Source: Lysinibacillus sp. FJAT-14745 | Lineage (GTDB): Bacteria > Bacillota > Bacilli > Bacillales_A > Planococcaceae | Length of the DNA stretch: 64,000 bases | Direction: 5' to 3' | Assembly: GCF_001275675.1 (NCBI RefSeq) | Contig: NZ_LITM01000009.1 | Location: 39,055-103,054, forward strand | Shown: one piece after another, positions 49,034-58,779 of the stretch | Layout: each line of letters begins with the position of its first letter | Position numbering within the stretch: the first letter of the stretch is position 1 | Position numbers and translations under genes: made by a program | The notes under the pieces: generated by a model | Told to the model about the DNA's origin: nothing | Seen by the model: the letters and a program-made list of their open reading frames with translations, nothing else | Databases searched by the model: none

Positions 49034-50203
49034 TTAATAACATACAATTCCTACGCAAATGCCGACTAGCACTAGCAAATAAGGTTGAATTTTCCAACGC
49101 ATCAAGCACCATAAAAAAACGGCTGCAATTACTATGTCTAGACCATTTTGAATTGTTTGTGTAACAATCGGATGAATAAAAGCTGCAGCTAATATGCCAA
49201 CAACTGCTGCATTTGCACCAGCCATCGCCCCTCTTAATCCAGCGAAACGATTAAGAGCTAGCCAAAAAGGCATTGCCCCTACTATTAGCAAAAATGCCGG
49301 AAAAAAAATGGCTAGCGTAGCGATTATAGCCCCAGGTACTCCAGCAATGACCATACCTATGTAGGAAGCAAATGTAAATAATGGACCAGGGACTGCCTGT
49401 GTCATTCCGTATCCTGCTATAAAATCAGAAGAACTCATTAATCCACTTTGGACTAACTGTGCCTCTAGTAAAGGCAATACGACATGACCTCCACCAAACA
49501 CTAATGCACCTGAAAGATAAAATTTTTCAATGATCGTAAACCATTCATATTGAATAAGTGGACTAACAATGGGTAATCCAACGAGAAGTATAACAAACAG
49601 CGCTAAAAAACATGCGCCTGTCGTTTTTGAAATAGGTACAACTGTTTCTTTTGGGTCATCTTTTTGATTAGTCTTCTTAAAAAAATAATAGCCTATTAAA
49701 GAAGCAACGATAATAGTAGTTACTTGAGCAAGTGGATGGACCCACAAAAGCACTACTATAAGAGCCAATAAAGCGATTGTAAAATGACGAATACTAGGGA
49801 TTAATTTTTTGGACATATCAAAAATAGCTTGTGCAACAATCGCAACAGCCACTAATTTTAAGCCATGAATCCAGCCCATATCCTTCCCTGTACGTGCAGA
49901 AAAATAGGCAAATGTCATAAGCAGCAAAACAGATGGTAATGTAAAACCAAGAAATGACACAATACTCCCGAATAAACCGCCTCTTAATAAGCCAATACCC
50001 ATCCCTACTTGGCTCGATGCTGGCCCAGGTAAAAATTGACTGAGTGCAACAAGCTGACTGTAGTCCTTATCAGATAACCATTTACGCTTCTGAACATATT
50101 CATTTTGAAAATACCCTAAATGAGCAGCAGGGCCCCCGAAAGATGTACAACCTAATTTGAGCGAAACTAAAAAAATTTCCCATAACCTTCGCAATATCTT
50201 CAA
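49034..50203 (-). CDS. chrA: chromate transporter (CHR family, long-chain)
   Basis: 389 residues, the two-domain long form. First repeat: FLVSLKLGCTSFGGPAAHLGYFQ and LSQFLPGPASSQVGMGIGLLRGG; second: GALVFGGGHVVLPLLEA and MTQAVPGPLFTFASYIG, then LRGAMAGANAAVVGILAAAF. Ten or so membrane spans. CHR proteins export chromate or move sulfate; no resistance regulator (chrB) is next to it. Confidence 0.93.
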   Translation of the reverse strand: MKILRRLWEIFLVSLKLGCTSFGGPAAHLGYFQNEYVQKRKWLSDKDYSQLVALSQFLPGPASSQVGMGIGLLRGGLFGSIVSFLGFTLPSVLLLMTFAYFSARTGKDMGWIHGLKLVAVAIVAQAIFDMSKKLIPSIRHFTIALLALIVVLLWVHPLAQVTTIIVASLIGYYFFKKTNQKDDPKETVVPISKTTGACFLALFVILLVGLPIVSPLIQYEWFTIIEKFYLSGALVFGGGHVVLPLLEAQLVQSGLMSSSDFIAGYGMTQAVPGPLFTFASYIGMVIAGVPGAIIATLAIFFPAFLLIVGAMPFWLALNRFAGLRGAMAGANAAVVGILAAAFIHPIVTQTIQNGLDIVIAAVFLWCLMRWKIQPYLLVLVGICVGIVCY

Positions 50204-50299
50204 CTACTTTCCATGCCATCTATATTCATATTACAGGGGGCAGTCATCCTTTTTCTTTAAGATATTGTAAAGTTTTTATAATACGCTAATCAGGTTTCG

Positions 50300-51142
50300 T
50301 TATTTACCTCCAATTTTAACAGCAGAACCAAGCTCACTTCCATTTGCAGCAATCGGAATAAGCTCATAGCTCTTCTCCGTTAAATATAATGCATCGAGGC
50401 GGACACCCCACTTCGTATACTCTTCATTTAACGGATAAGCTAAGTTAAAGGGCCAAGATTTCCCTGTCGCTGATTGAATTTTAAAATGTAATGCTTCATT
50501 TAATAGACTATTCTCCGAATCAAAGTAAATCGTTGTTGATATTGGTGTAGAAACAACCTTTTCTATTGTTATTTCCTGACCATCTAACAGCTTTACTTTT
50601 TTCTCAACCGGGAAGACTTTTCTATCTTCTTGTAATTGCGCTTGTGACGCTTCTACTTGAAATTCCCAGGGCTCGTCAATCTTTTTTTCCCCGTTCCAGT
50701 CGTTATAACGAATATCTATATTCAATATTTTATCTTCTGGTAGTTCACTTAATTTCACACTACTATAGATTGTATAGGTTTTATCGGATTGTTGAATTGA
50801 CTGTCCTCCATTTCTAACCGTGAACTCTTTTCCATTCACAAAAACCTGTGGAAAGAAAAAAATTTGATAGTCGAAATTTAAGTCTTTTCCTGGCTCAAAG
50901 GTCGCATTCAATAATATTTGATTATCGTCAATCATTATTTCATTTAACGTTAAACGTCCTAGACTATTTTCAGTAGTTTTACCGACAACTGTTTTGTAAG
51001 CTTCAAAATTCAAATCCTTATTAAACAAAAAATAAAAAACAATTACACAAATAACTACCAATAAAAGCAATACTACAACAAACCATATTTTCCGTCCTCG
51101 ATTTTCCTTAGGTTGAACCTCGACTATCAAATCATTGGACAT
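50300..51142 (-). CDS. single-pass membrane protein with extracellular beta-rich domain
   Basis: About 280 residues. ATG 51142 is placed eight bases after GAGG; ATG 51145 is also possible. A short basic N-terminus (ENRGRK) is followed by one membrane span (residues 19-41) and a long extracellular region with two similar beta-rich halves. It resembles the DUF4179/DUF5643 outer domains of anti-sigma-type proteins, but no sigma factor gene is beside it. Function unknown. Confidence 0.75.
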   Translation of the reverse strand: MSNDLIVEVQPKENRGRKIWFVVVLLLLVVICVIVFYFLFNKDLNFEAYKTVVGKTTENSLGRLTLNEIMIDDNQILLNATFEPGKDLNFDYQIFFFPQVFVNGKEFTVRNGGQSIQQSDKTYTIYSSVKLSELPEDKILNIDIRYNDWNGEKKIDEPWEFQVEASQAQLQEDRKVFPVEKKVKLLDGQEITIEKVVSTPISTTIYFDSENSLLNEALHFKIQSATGKSWPFNLAYPLNEEYTKWGVRLDALYLTEKSYELIPIAANGSELGSAVKIGGK

Positions 51143-51540
51143 CATGTACACCTCATTTTAAGAAAGAATGTCTACACAAATGCTTTTTATCTATTGTAGT
51201 TTTTAGGTGAACATTATATAACCTCTAACGAAATAAGGTGTGACTGATTTCACTATGTATCGAAAGGAATAATTTATATTCCTTTCATGTTGTTGAAAAA
51301 CTTGAAGAACAAAATGGTCAAAGAAATCTTTATGATTGTTGCAGCACTTTTGTGGTTGATTGGAATGGAGACTGAGTGACTCCTTGGGGATCAGCGATAG
51401 AGGAACGAAGGCTAAAACCATCACGTCCTGTGATAACGCCTTCGTCACCAACATCGTGCTGTGCCGAAGAGCCATGCTTTGTATGACATCTTAATTATTT
51501 CTCACATAATAACACTATGAAAGGAATAATCTATATCCCC
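51143..51540. other. intergenic region with a truncated family B repeat
   Basis: Family B half copy at 51355-51466; the rest, including two ATTTATATTCCTTTC-like stretches (51268 and 51523 region), has no gene. The 90-codon minus-strand frame is inside the repeat and is not called. Confidence 0.55.
51355..51466 (-). repeat. dispersed repeat family B, truncated copy (reverse)
   Basis: GTTGATTGGAATGGAGACTG, then GACTCCTTGGGGATCAGC and ACGAAGGCTAAAACCATCAC through GCCTTCGT match the 3' half of the copy at 4915 read on the other strand. It breaks off after CCAACATCGTG. Confidence 0.8.
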
Positions 51541-52731
51541 TTACTCTTGATGACGAACCTTTTTGGCCTCTTCCATTAAATAATCCACAAACAACTCATC
51601 TTTCACTAACCACGCTTGATAATTTCTTTTTAAAAACCATTCCGCTTCATAAAAACTTGTAAAGATTTGGTCTAATGGAAGTTTATTTTTTTCAATTATC
51701 CAATCAAAATCACTTATTGAATATAGGAGGAAAAATTCTTCCTTAAGGTTTTTATACATTGTCCCAAAAGAAGAGAACCTTAAATTATAGCGATTTCGTT
51801 TCGCATCCTCTGGTATTGGTGCTATATGAAATATTTGAGCCACATACTGCTCATAAGCTTCCTCTGTTAAAGAGCAACCCGCTGCTTTTTGGTGCCCACC
51901 CCCTCCGAATTCTGCTGCAATTACCGAAACATCTATGTGATCATGAATCGTACGAAAGGAAATTCTTTTGCCACCCATATTTAATATAGCTATAAAATCA
52001 AGGTGTACATTTTCTTTCCCCAATTCATTACCAAGCTCAGAATGATAAGATTCTGCATACACTATACCTGTAAAGTATTCTCCTATCGATGTTTGTACTA
52101 GCTCCCGTTTTTTTCGTCGGATGTACCGTTCTATTTTCTCTTCTTCCATAGTCAAAATTTTCTTTTCAAATTCATCAAAGTCAAAATGCTCGCTTGTCTT
52201 TAAACGTTCAAGCATTTTTTCTTCAAATTCCTCAATTGATACTAGAAAGAAGAGAGTATTTAACCGACGCGCTTTTTGATTATCATTCTTTTCCCATTCC
52301 CACGTATCGTACTGTCTCACTAACTCTACAAATTCTGTGATGGAATTTGTTTGTTCTAAAAGTCCATGTGTAACAAGATACCTATAATATAAAGACGTTG
52401 CAGATGTTAAATAACCATTTTCATCTTCTACTAATACTTTACCCCATTCATAATCGTTCAAATGATAAGCCGTTTTATGATGATCAAGCAGTTGAACATT
52501 GCCAGTGGCGGTATAATAATCATTTAATCTCTTTTCATTTTCCTCGTTTGGAGATAAGTCGGTAATAAATAAAAATGTATCTTGTTCGTTATTATCTAAA
52601 AAATACTCAATTTCGCGATCTAGCGATGAAATTGAATTGTATCTTACCTTCACCTGGTCTTGAAAGGCAAGCTTGGCTAAAATCCCGCATCCTACCCCAT
52701 CTAAATCATTATGCGATAGCAATTTATACAT
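51541..52731 (-). CDS. nrnB: DHH phosphoesterase, NrnB-like oligoribonuclease
   Basis: 396 residues, near the 399 of B. subtilis NrnB. Motif I SHNDLDGVGCG (residues 6-16), motif II TDLSP, motif III LLDHHKTAY, and DHHA1 GGGGHQKAAGCS. Degrades nanoRNAs or c-di-nucleotide products such as pApA in the cytoplasm. If so, it could finish c-di-AMP breakdown started by PgpH; that link is inference. Single gene. Confidence 0.87.
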   Translation of the reverse strand: MYKLLSHNDLDGVGCGILAKLAFQDQVKVRYNSISSLDREIEYFLDNNEQDTFLFITDLSPNEENEKRLNDYYTATGNVQLLDHHKTAYHLNDYEWGKVLVEDENGYLTSATSLYYRYLVTHGLLEQTNSITEFVELVRQYDTWEWEKNDNQKARRLNTLFFLVSIEEFEEKMLERLKTSEHFDFDEFEKKILTMEEEKIERYIRRKKRELVQTSIGEYFTGIVYAESYHSELGNELGKENVHLDFIAILNMGGKRISFRTIHDHIDVSVIAAEFGGGGHQKAAGCSLTEEAYEQYVAQIFHIAPIPEDAKRNRYNLRFSSFGTMYKNLKEEFFLLYSISDFDWIIEKNKLPLDQIFTSFYEAEWFLKRNYQAWLVKDELFVDYLMEEAKKVRHQE

Positions 52732-52788
52732 TTTTTCACCTCTATATTAGTATGGTTTATCATTAAAAAATTATTGGTTTTGTAAGGA

Positions 52789-53195
52789 GTGTTTATACTA
52801 ACAAAGAAAATTTCTTATTTAGGGCTTGGTACATTTAAATTAATGAGCGCTAGATCCTACCACCTATTTGGCTGTATTACCTCACATGTCGAAACACATA
52901 AGAAAGTTGTAGCATTAACATTCGATGATGGCCCTACTAAAAATGTCAGCGTCATTTTATCTTTATTAGATAACTACAATACAAAAGCGATTTTTTTCTA
53001 ATTGAAATCGAGGCACATCCAAAAGAATCAAAAAAATATCAAGGCAGGTCACCAAATTGGAAATCACTTAACTTTTTCACATAAGCTTAAAAGCCCCACT
53101 TTTTACAAACATGAAATCGAAAAAAAACGATGAGCTCATTAGAAGTATTGGCTATACAGAAATTCCACCTTTTTTGACATATATATTTCCATCTT
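52789..53195 (+). pseudogene. decayed polysaccharide deacetylase (NodB family)
   Basis: First frame reads ...KKVVALTFDDGPTKNVSVIL... LLDNYNTKAIFF, the NodB motif 1, then stops at 52999. A shifted frame continues IKAGHQIGNHLTFSHKLKSPTFYKHEIEK (NodB motif 2, GHEIGNHxxxH type) near 53035-53120, and a third frame gives DELIRSIGYTEIPPF, the start of motif 3, then ends. At least two frameshifts, one at an A8 run at 53116-53123, plus a 3' truncation. No start codon is certain: the GTG at 52789 overlaps the AAGGAG site. Confidence 0.85.
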
Positions 53196-53561
53196 AATAG
53201 TCATAAAGCATTATAATGTACTCCATTTTTAATTAAATTAAAATTATTTAATACATAGTATTTACTATAAGTAAGATTCACCTCCTCCTAACGCTTCCCT
53301 GTCATTAACTTTGTCACAACTCATTAAAAAAAATTATGAAAACCCTTTAATTTCAACATTTACGAACATAACCTATGACAATATTTCTCCCATATATTTT
53401 ACTTCAGAATAAATTAGATTTTTTAGAAATGTCTAAAATTAATTTCTCAATAAAATATAAATTCATTTTCTGTTATAATATGTTATTATATTTTTAGTAA
53501 AACGACCTATTTTTGTTAAAGGCAAAAATAGAGGAAAAACGAACTACAAAGGAAGATGAAT
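53196..53561. other. AT-rich intergenic region with the decarboxylase promoter and leader
   Basis: Very AT-rich, no gene. TATAAT at 53474-53479 is a likely -10. A hairpin CTATTTTTG / CAAAAATAG at 53507-53531 precedes the ribosome site by about 20 bases. Confidence 0.5.
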
Positions 53562-55211
53562 ATGAAAAAAATCCAACAATTATTTCAAAGTGAAGATGGA
53601 AATATCGAACAAAGAGAGAATTTTTTATCCCTATTGGAGAAAATTGTTTCATCATTAGATGATTTAAAAAACCCAAAAACAACAACTCTTGGACCAATGA
53701 AAGAGCGCTCTGACAATTTCTATAAAGAGTTAATGCAAGAAAATCAAGTACCAGTTTCAGGTGTCGGACTTGATCAGGTTGTGAATGATTTAACACAATT
53801 GATGCAAGGACATCCTTACCATACACGCAACTTTGTAACAAATGTTTTGCCAATGGCTAGTATTCCCGGCATATTAGGTCAATTTACGAATGCTCTACTT
53901 AACGGTAACAATCTATGGGATGTATACGGACCAGCTGCCGCAGAATGTGAGGTAAAGGTAGTAGCAATGATGTCGAAGTTAGTTGGTTACGACTATACAC
54001 AAAGTTTTGGTTACACAACTTGGGGTGGACAAGGGGCTGTTTTCAGTGGGCTTCGTCTTGCAATCGCTAAACAATTCCCTAACGCAAAAGAAAATGGCGT
54101 ACCAAATAATTTATATTGCTTCGCTTCAGAAAATGCTCATTACAGCTTATTAAAATCAATTGAAGCAGTCGGCATTGGTAGCAAGCATTTAATTCGTATT
54201 AAAGCTGGAAAAGATCATTCAATGGATATCGAAGACTTACGTATACGTATGACTGAAGTTATCGAAAATGGTGGTATTCCAGTGTATGTAGTTGCTACAA
54301 CAGGCGCAACAGATCAATTTGCCATTGATGATGTACAAGCAATCAAAAAAGTTACAACTGATCTTGAACAAAAACATTCCTTAAAACCTATACATATTCA
54401 CGCTGATTCAGCTTTAGGTGGTTTTTACGCATTTTTCAACGAGTATGATTTTAAGGCAAATCCACTTCAATTAGAGACTGATGTTTTACAAGCACTAGAA
54501 CAAATTAAAGAACGTATGCAGTATCTACCTATTGCAGATAGCCTTTGCTTCGACTTCCAAAAGCTTGGTCAAACACCGTATTTAACAAGCTTATTCTTAA
54601 TAAAAGAAGGTAAACACCTACAGTTATTAGATATTGAGGATTTCGACACACCTTATGTTGGCAATCGAGGCTATGGTTCTTATCATACAGGCTATACATT
54701 AGAGTGCTCTCGTATGGGTAGTTCTATTGCTATTTATGCTGCATTACAGGCGTTTGGTAAAGAAGGCTACCAACAAATATTAGCAAATTATGTGCGTGTA
54801 AATTTAGCGTTCCGTGCGCAGTTAGCTGAGAAGACTCCAATGTTACAAGTAGTCAATGAGTCTAATATTGGACCAGTCACTGCCTTTCGTTTGTATCCTG
54901 AAGGCTTTAATTGGAACTCTGAACAGTCAGGTAGCTATACACAAGATCAGATTGAATATATTAATGGTATTAACGCTTCTTTATTTGAAATTATAGGCGA
55001 AGGTCGCGACGAAGTATTTTTCGGTGATACGACGCGTGTTTGCACTGTTAGCACTAGCGATACAAAACAACAAATTCCAGTCGCAGCTGCAAAATTCTTT
55101 TCAATTTCTCCTTATACAGAGACAGAACATATTAGTGATATGATTCATTTCTTACAACAAAAGGTGAAAGTATTGGAGGATGCTAAAGTTGAGTATAGTC
55201 AAAAAATTTAA
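53562..55211 (+). CDS. PLP-dependent group II decarboxylase (aromatic amino acid/glutamate type)
   Basis: 549 residues from ATG 53562, after AAAGGAAG; ATG 53556 overlaps that site. Fold-type I decarboxylase: [11 protein letters not shown] near residue 88, [14 protein letters not shown] near 157, ENAHYSLLK (His193, stacks on PLP), HADSALGG (Asp282) and the PLP lysine Lys334 in [11 protein letters not shown]. Substrate not certain; family members act on tyrosine, tryptophan, DOPA, glutamate or are involved in siderophore-like routes. The end overlaps the chemoreceptor gene by 23 bases. Confidence 0.9.
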   Translation: MKKIQQLFQSEDGNIEQRENFLSLLEKIVSSLDDLKNPKTTTLGPMKERSDNFYKELMQENQVPVSGVGLDQVVNDLTQLMQGHPYHTRNFVTNVLPMASIPGILGQFTNALLNGNNLWDVYGPAAAECEVKVVAMMSKLVGYDYTQSFGYTTWGGQGAVFSGLRLAIAKQFPNAKENGVPNNLYCFASENAHYSLLKSIEAVGIGSKHLIRIKAGKDHSMDIEDLRIRMTEVIENGGIPVYVVATTGATDQFAIDDVQAIKKVTTDLEQKHSLKPIHIHADSALGGFYAFFNEYDFKANPLQLETDVLQALEQIKERMQYLPIADSLCFDFQKLGQTPYLTSLFLIKEGKHLQLLDIEDFDTPYVGNRGYGSYHTGYTLECSRMGSSIAIYAALQAFGKEGYQQILANYVRVNLAFRAQLAEKTPMLQVVNESNIGPVTAFRLYPEGFNWNSEQSGSYTQDQIEYINGINASLFEIIGEGRDEVFFGDTTRVCTVSTSDTKQQIPVAAAKFFSISPYTETEHISDMIHFLQQKVKVLEDAKVEYSQKI

Positions 55212-56886
55212 AAGCTCTTTACTCTATAAATATATTGCAAGTTTTACTATTCCAATTGCTATTATTTCGGTAATATTTAGTATCGTATTATTTATTGCGT
55301 CTAATCAAATTATCAATAATTTTGTTATTACACAATTTGAATCATCTTTGGATGTTATATCTAAAACCATTTTTGAAGGTATGGACGAAAATGACGTCAA
55401 AGCTGCAGATAACGGCGATAAGGATAAATATGAAGAACTATTAAAAGAATTAAATGCAGCACTTAAAAAGTATGATATTCAAAATGCCTACGTTCTTTCA
55501 CGTGCAAATGGTAAAGAACATATTATAGCTTTAAGCAATAAAGATGATTATCAAGAGGACTATGTTTTTAGTAAGGACATGAAAGAAGCGCTAAGTACTG
55601 GAACCGTTCAATCTAGTGAAATTTATGAAGATGAATACGGTGTTCATAAATCGATTTTTATACCATTTAAAGATACTGATATTCTTTTTGGTTTAGATAA
55701 GGACGCTTCTTTCATATCTAAACTTCAAACAAAGATTATTTGGAATTGTATCATCATGACCGTGATGTTTTTGATTTTCGGTATTATTGTGGCTTATTTC
55801 ATTAGCAAAGGCATTATCAAACCAATTAAAAATATGACTAGTTATGTTGGTAAGGTGGCACAAGGAGAATTAACTGTTGAACCACTTCAAATAAAGGGTT
55901 CAAATGAAATTGCACAGCTCTCTTCAGGCATTGAAAATATGACAGCAGACTTACGCTCACTTATTCAACAAATTGCTGAGAATGCTGAGCAAGTAGCTGC
56001 TATGTCTGAAGAGTTATCGGCAGGCTCTGAGCAAACAAGTGCATCTATTCAACAAATTACATCTTCAATGCAAGAAGTTGCTTCAGGATCAGAAAAACAA
56101 ACTTCCTCTATTGAAGAAGTAGAAAATCATATTACGGCAATCTCCACAAAAATGTCGGAAGTTGTAGCGAGCGTTAATGATGTCACTGCTAAAGCATCTA
56201 GTGCATCTTCTATTTCAGAAAAAGGCAATACGACGATTCAAAGCGCTACAGAAAAGATGGCGTTAACATCGAATGCTATTCAGGAGACTTCAGAGGTTGT
56301 GAAACGTTTAAGCACATACTCAAATGAGATCGGCGACATTGTAACTTTAATTAATGAGATAACGGATCAAACAAATTTACTCGCTTTAAATGCATCTATT
56401 GAAGCAGCACGTGCTGGTGAGCATGGTAAAGGCTTTGCAGTTGTAGCTGAAGAAGTGCGTAAACTTGCAGACCAATCTTTAGCAGCGACGAATAGTATTC
56501 GAACACGTATTGAAACAATTAAGGAAGAGTCTGTACAAGCTGTGAAATCTATGGAAATTAGTAGTAGTAATCTTGCAGAAAGCTCTACTACCTTTAATGA
56601 ATCAGGTGTAGCCTTTAAAGAAATATCTTCTCATATTACTGCACTTACTCAAGAAATGGATTATGTCAATAACGTCATTTCAAATATTAATGACGGAGTT
56701 AGCAGCATTGCAATTTCTGTAGAGGAAGTTGCTGTAGTAGCCGTTCAATCATCTGGAAACATTCAAAATGTGGCTGCTGCTTCTGAGGAACAATCGGCTA
56801 GTATTGAGGAGATTACGGCGTCTTCAAATAATTTAGCTGAGATGGCACAACAGCTTCGTAATATCATCCAAAAATTCCAGCTATAA
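55189..56886 (+). CDS. methyl-accepting chemotaxis protein
   Basis: 565 residues from TTG 55189, nine bases after GGAGG; ATG 55180 is directly on the ribosome site. Membrane span 1 about residues 14-38, extracellular sensor of about 145 residues (Cache-like by size), span 2 about 184-207, HAMP next ([19 protein letters not shown]), then the long MCP signalling coil with hairpin tip [35 protein letters not shown]. Starts within the decarboxylase 3' end, so both are made from one transcript and probably coupled. Confidence 0.93.
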   Translation: MSIVKKFKSSLLYKYIASFTIPIAIISVIFSIVLFIASNQIINNFVITQFESSLDVISKTIFEGMDENDVKAADNGDKDKYEELLKELNAALKKYDIQNAYVLSRANGKEHIIALSNKDDYQEDYVFSKDMKEALSTGTVQSSEIYEDEYGVHKSIFIPFKDTDILFGLDKDASFISKLQTKIIWNCIIMTVMFLIFGIIVAYFISKGIIKPIKNMTSYVGKVAQGELTVEPLQIKGSNEIAQLSSGIENMTADLRSLIQQIAENAEQVAAMSEELSAGSEQTSASIQQITSSMQEVASGSEKQTSSIEEVENHITAISTKMSEVVASVNDVTAKASSASSISEKGNTTIQSATEKMALTSNAIQETSEVVKRLSTYSNEIGDIVTLINEITDQTNLLALNASIEAARAGEHGKGFAVVAEEVRKLADQSLAATNSIRTRIETIKEESVQAVKSMEISSSNLAESSTTFNESGVAFKEISSHITALTQEMDYVNNVISNINDGVSSIAISVEEVAVVAVQSSGNIQNVAAASEEQSASIEEITASSNNLAEMAQQLRNIIQKFQL

Positions 56887-56895
56887 GGAACTAAT

Positions 56896-56958
56896 AAAAA
56901 ATCCGCTATCCTTTCTGTAGGTAAGTTTTTACTAACAGAAGTTTATGCGGATTTTTTT
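56896..56958 (+). terminator. terminator of the decarboxylase-MCP operon
   Basis: AAAAATCCGC / GCGGATTTTT outer stem with inner CTTCTGT/ACAGAAG-type pairing, followed by T7. Confidence 0.85.
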
Positions 56959-56969
56959 CATTGACTCAA

Positions 56970-57050
56970 CAATTATGCCCCGGCATAATTGTTGCTGTCG
57001 CTTCTCTTTCGCACAGATAAACAATGCGTCTGGAATCGGAAAGAAGTTAA
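56970..57050 (+). repeat. dispersed repeat family A, short copy A6
   Basis: Head CAATTATGCC-CC-GGCATAATTG, then GCGTCTGGAATCGG and tail GAAAGAAGTTAA. The tail TTA is the TAA stop of the SDR gene read on the minus strand. Confidence 0.85.
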
Positions 57051-57994
57051 ATGTTTTTTAGTGTTCTCTTGTTCATCCATGCAATCGTTTCCTCAAGCCC
57101 TACTCTATAGGAAGTACAGGGCAAAGCGCCTATTTCCTTTTCAAATTTTTCCCCACTTAAAATGACCGGTTCCTCTGTTAAATACAATATTTCAACTACT
57201 TCTTTCATAGAAGGAGAAAATAGTCCAATTAGTCGTATCATGCCTTTAGAAACTGTACGAACACCCTTTTTGTAGCCTGTAATTTCACGTAAAACTCCCA
57301 CTAGTTCTTCCCCTGTAATTGGGTGAACAGCTGGTACGTTCCAATTCTGATTATATGTGTCATCTCGCAAAGCAAGCTCAACCATAGCCATTGCGCCATC
57401 AACTGTATAAAGAAATTCCCGCTTCACTTGCATATTCCCTACAAAATTAGCTTTTTTATCTTGTGCAACATTTTTTAATGTTTCATAGAGTATTGTATTC
57501 TCTGCATTTGGTCCATACAAATCAGGGAAATGTACAATTAACGAGGGTACCTTACTGTTTTTTAATTTATTTTCCATCGTTAAACGAATATGCCCTTTTT
57601 TCGTCTGTGGCTCCTTTCTAGCTTGTTCTTTTACAGGGTTTATCGATTGTCTTCCATACGCATAAATATTATCTACAAGTGCAATTTTCGCTCCCCGCCT
57701 TTCGGCTATGTTAATCACCATATCTAAGCATCGCATATGGAGCTTTTCCCATTCCAGATACGGAAAACTAATAGCATGAAAAATAACGTTTACACCGTTT
57801 GAAGCTCTCATCATGTCCTGTTCATTAAATACATCACCCGAAATGATATCGACATTTTTATGATGCCGAAAAAGTGCAACTAACTTTTTTTCATTTCTAG
57901 CAAATGCCTTCACCTGTATATTTCGACTAACTAATTCATTTACTAGCGCATAACCCATACCACCAGATGCCCCAATAACCAATGCTTTTTGCAA
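57047..57994 (-). CDS. extended/atypical SDR, NAD(P)-dependent epimerase-like protein
   Basis: 315 residues. Rossmann N-terminus KALVIGASGGMGYALVNEL (glycine motif residues 8-14). The usual YxxxK is not found: the region reads KKGHIRLTMENKL, where many extended SDRs have Y..xK. This fits an atypical subfamily that keeps the fold and a later LIVHFPDLYGP segment. Regulated in all likelihood by the TetR protein upstream: an operator-like dyad lies 22 bases before the start. The stop codon overlaps repeat A6. Confidence 0.87.
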   Translation of the reverse strand: MQKALVIGASGGMGYALVNELVSRNIQVKAFARNEKKLVALFRHHKNVDIISGDVFNEQDMMRASNGVNVIFHAISFPYLEWEKLHMRCLDMVINIAERRGAKIALVDNIYAYGRQSINPVKEQARKEPQTKKGHIRLTMENKLKNSKVPSLIVHFPDLYGPNAENTILYETLKNVAQDKKANFVGNMQVKREFLYTVDGAMAMVELALRDDTYNQNWNVPAVHPITGEELVGVLREITGYKKGVRTVSKGMIRLIGLFSPSMKEVVEILYLTEEPVILSGEKFEKEIGALPCTSYRVGLEETIAWMNKRTLKNI

Positions 57995-58015
57995 ATTTTA
58001 TTCCCCCTTTATTAA

Positions 58016-58030
58016 TTAACCACTGGTCAA
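58016..58030. promoter_or_regulatory. putative TetR operator upstream of the SDR gene
   Basis: TTAACC-ACT-GGTCAA, dyad of TTRACC half-sites. The same dyad, TTGACC-GGT-GGTTAA, is upstream of the tetR gene at 58661. Confidence 0.8.
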
Positions 58031-58039
58031 ATAACTGTA

Positions 58040-58070
58040 AAAAGAAGGCTCTAGATTTTTTACTAGAGCT
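58040..58070 (-). terminator. hairpin terminator overlapping the tetR stop
   Basis: AGCTCTAG / CTAGAGCC stem, then TTCTTTTT on the minus strand. Suggests tetR and the SDR gene are separate transcripts. Confidence 0.65.
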
Positions 58071-58647
58071 ACTTTCTAAATGTTAAAGCCGTGATAAGAA
58101 ATTTTGCATGTACATCTACTGCTTCTTTCGCTTCTTCATAATTTTTTACATAATGACGATAATGTGCAACAAACCCATGAAGAGCAATGAATGTAGATTG
58201 TATATCTGAAATTAACAGTTCTGTCTTTGATAAGGACTGTACAGCTTGTGAAAATTTTTCATAACTAAAGTTTGCTGCCTCTTGCGATAATCCATCAATT
58301 TCGCTATCCCTCATGATAAACATTAATTCATACTGACTTTGATTATTTAAACCAAACGCCATATAGCCTACAAAAACATTCAGCAGTTTAGTGTTAGGAT
58401 CATCAGGACCGTTCATATTTTCATCTAAAATATTATTTAGTTCAGAAAAATAGTCACTTAATATTGCATAAAATATTTCTGCTTTATTTTTAAAATGATA
58501 GTAAATAGCCCCATGACTACAACCAAGCTCTTTAGCAATACTACGCATTGATATTTGCTGAAAATCCTTCGTGATAAATTGCTTATGAGCCTCATTTATA
58601 ATCATTTCTTTCGTTAAATCTTTTGTTGACGGCTTACGTGGCGACAT
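58069..58647 (-). CDS. TetR/AcrR family regulator
   Basis: 192 residues. HTH at about residues 15-60 (MIINEAHKQFITKDFQQISMRSIAKELGCSHGAIYYHFKNKAEIF). The C-terminal helical ligand domain is not diagnostic. Operator-like dyads at 58661 (before this gene) and 58016 (before the SDR gene) suggest it represses both. Probable local regulon of two genes. Confidence 0.93.
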   Translation of the reverse strand: MSPRKPSTKDLTKEMIINEAHKQFITKDFQQISMRSIAKELGCSHGAIYYHFKNKAEIFYAILSDYFSELNNILDENMNGPDDPNTKLLNVFVGYMAFGLNNQSQYELMFIMRDSEIDGLSQEAANFSYEKFSQAVQSLSKTELLISDIQSTFIALHGFVAHYRHYVKNYEEAKEAVDVHAKFLITALTFRK

Positions 58648-58660
58648 AGTATCCTCCTTG

Positions 58661-58675
58661 TTGACCGGTGGTTAA
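58661..58675. promoter_or_regulatory. putative TetR operator upstream of tetR
   Basis: TTGACC-GGT-GGTTAA, 14 bases before the tetR start, same half-sites as 58016-58030. Expected autoregulation. Confidence 0.8.
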
Positions 58676-58728
58676 TAATGAGTATATAGGTGTTTTCATT
58701 TTTTGGCAATAGCGACTCAAACTAGGCT

Positions 58729-58770
58729 CAAAAAAACAACCCCTTACTACTTAAGAGTAGGAGGCTGTTT
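58729..58770 (-). terminator. intrinsic terminator of yqeY
   Basis: AACAGCCTCCTACT / AGTAAGGGGTTGTT-type stem with T7 on the minus strand. Confidence 0.8.
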
Positions 58771-58779
58771 CTAACGATA

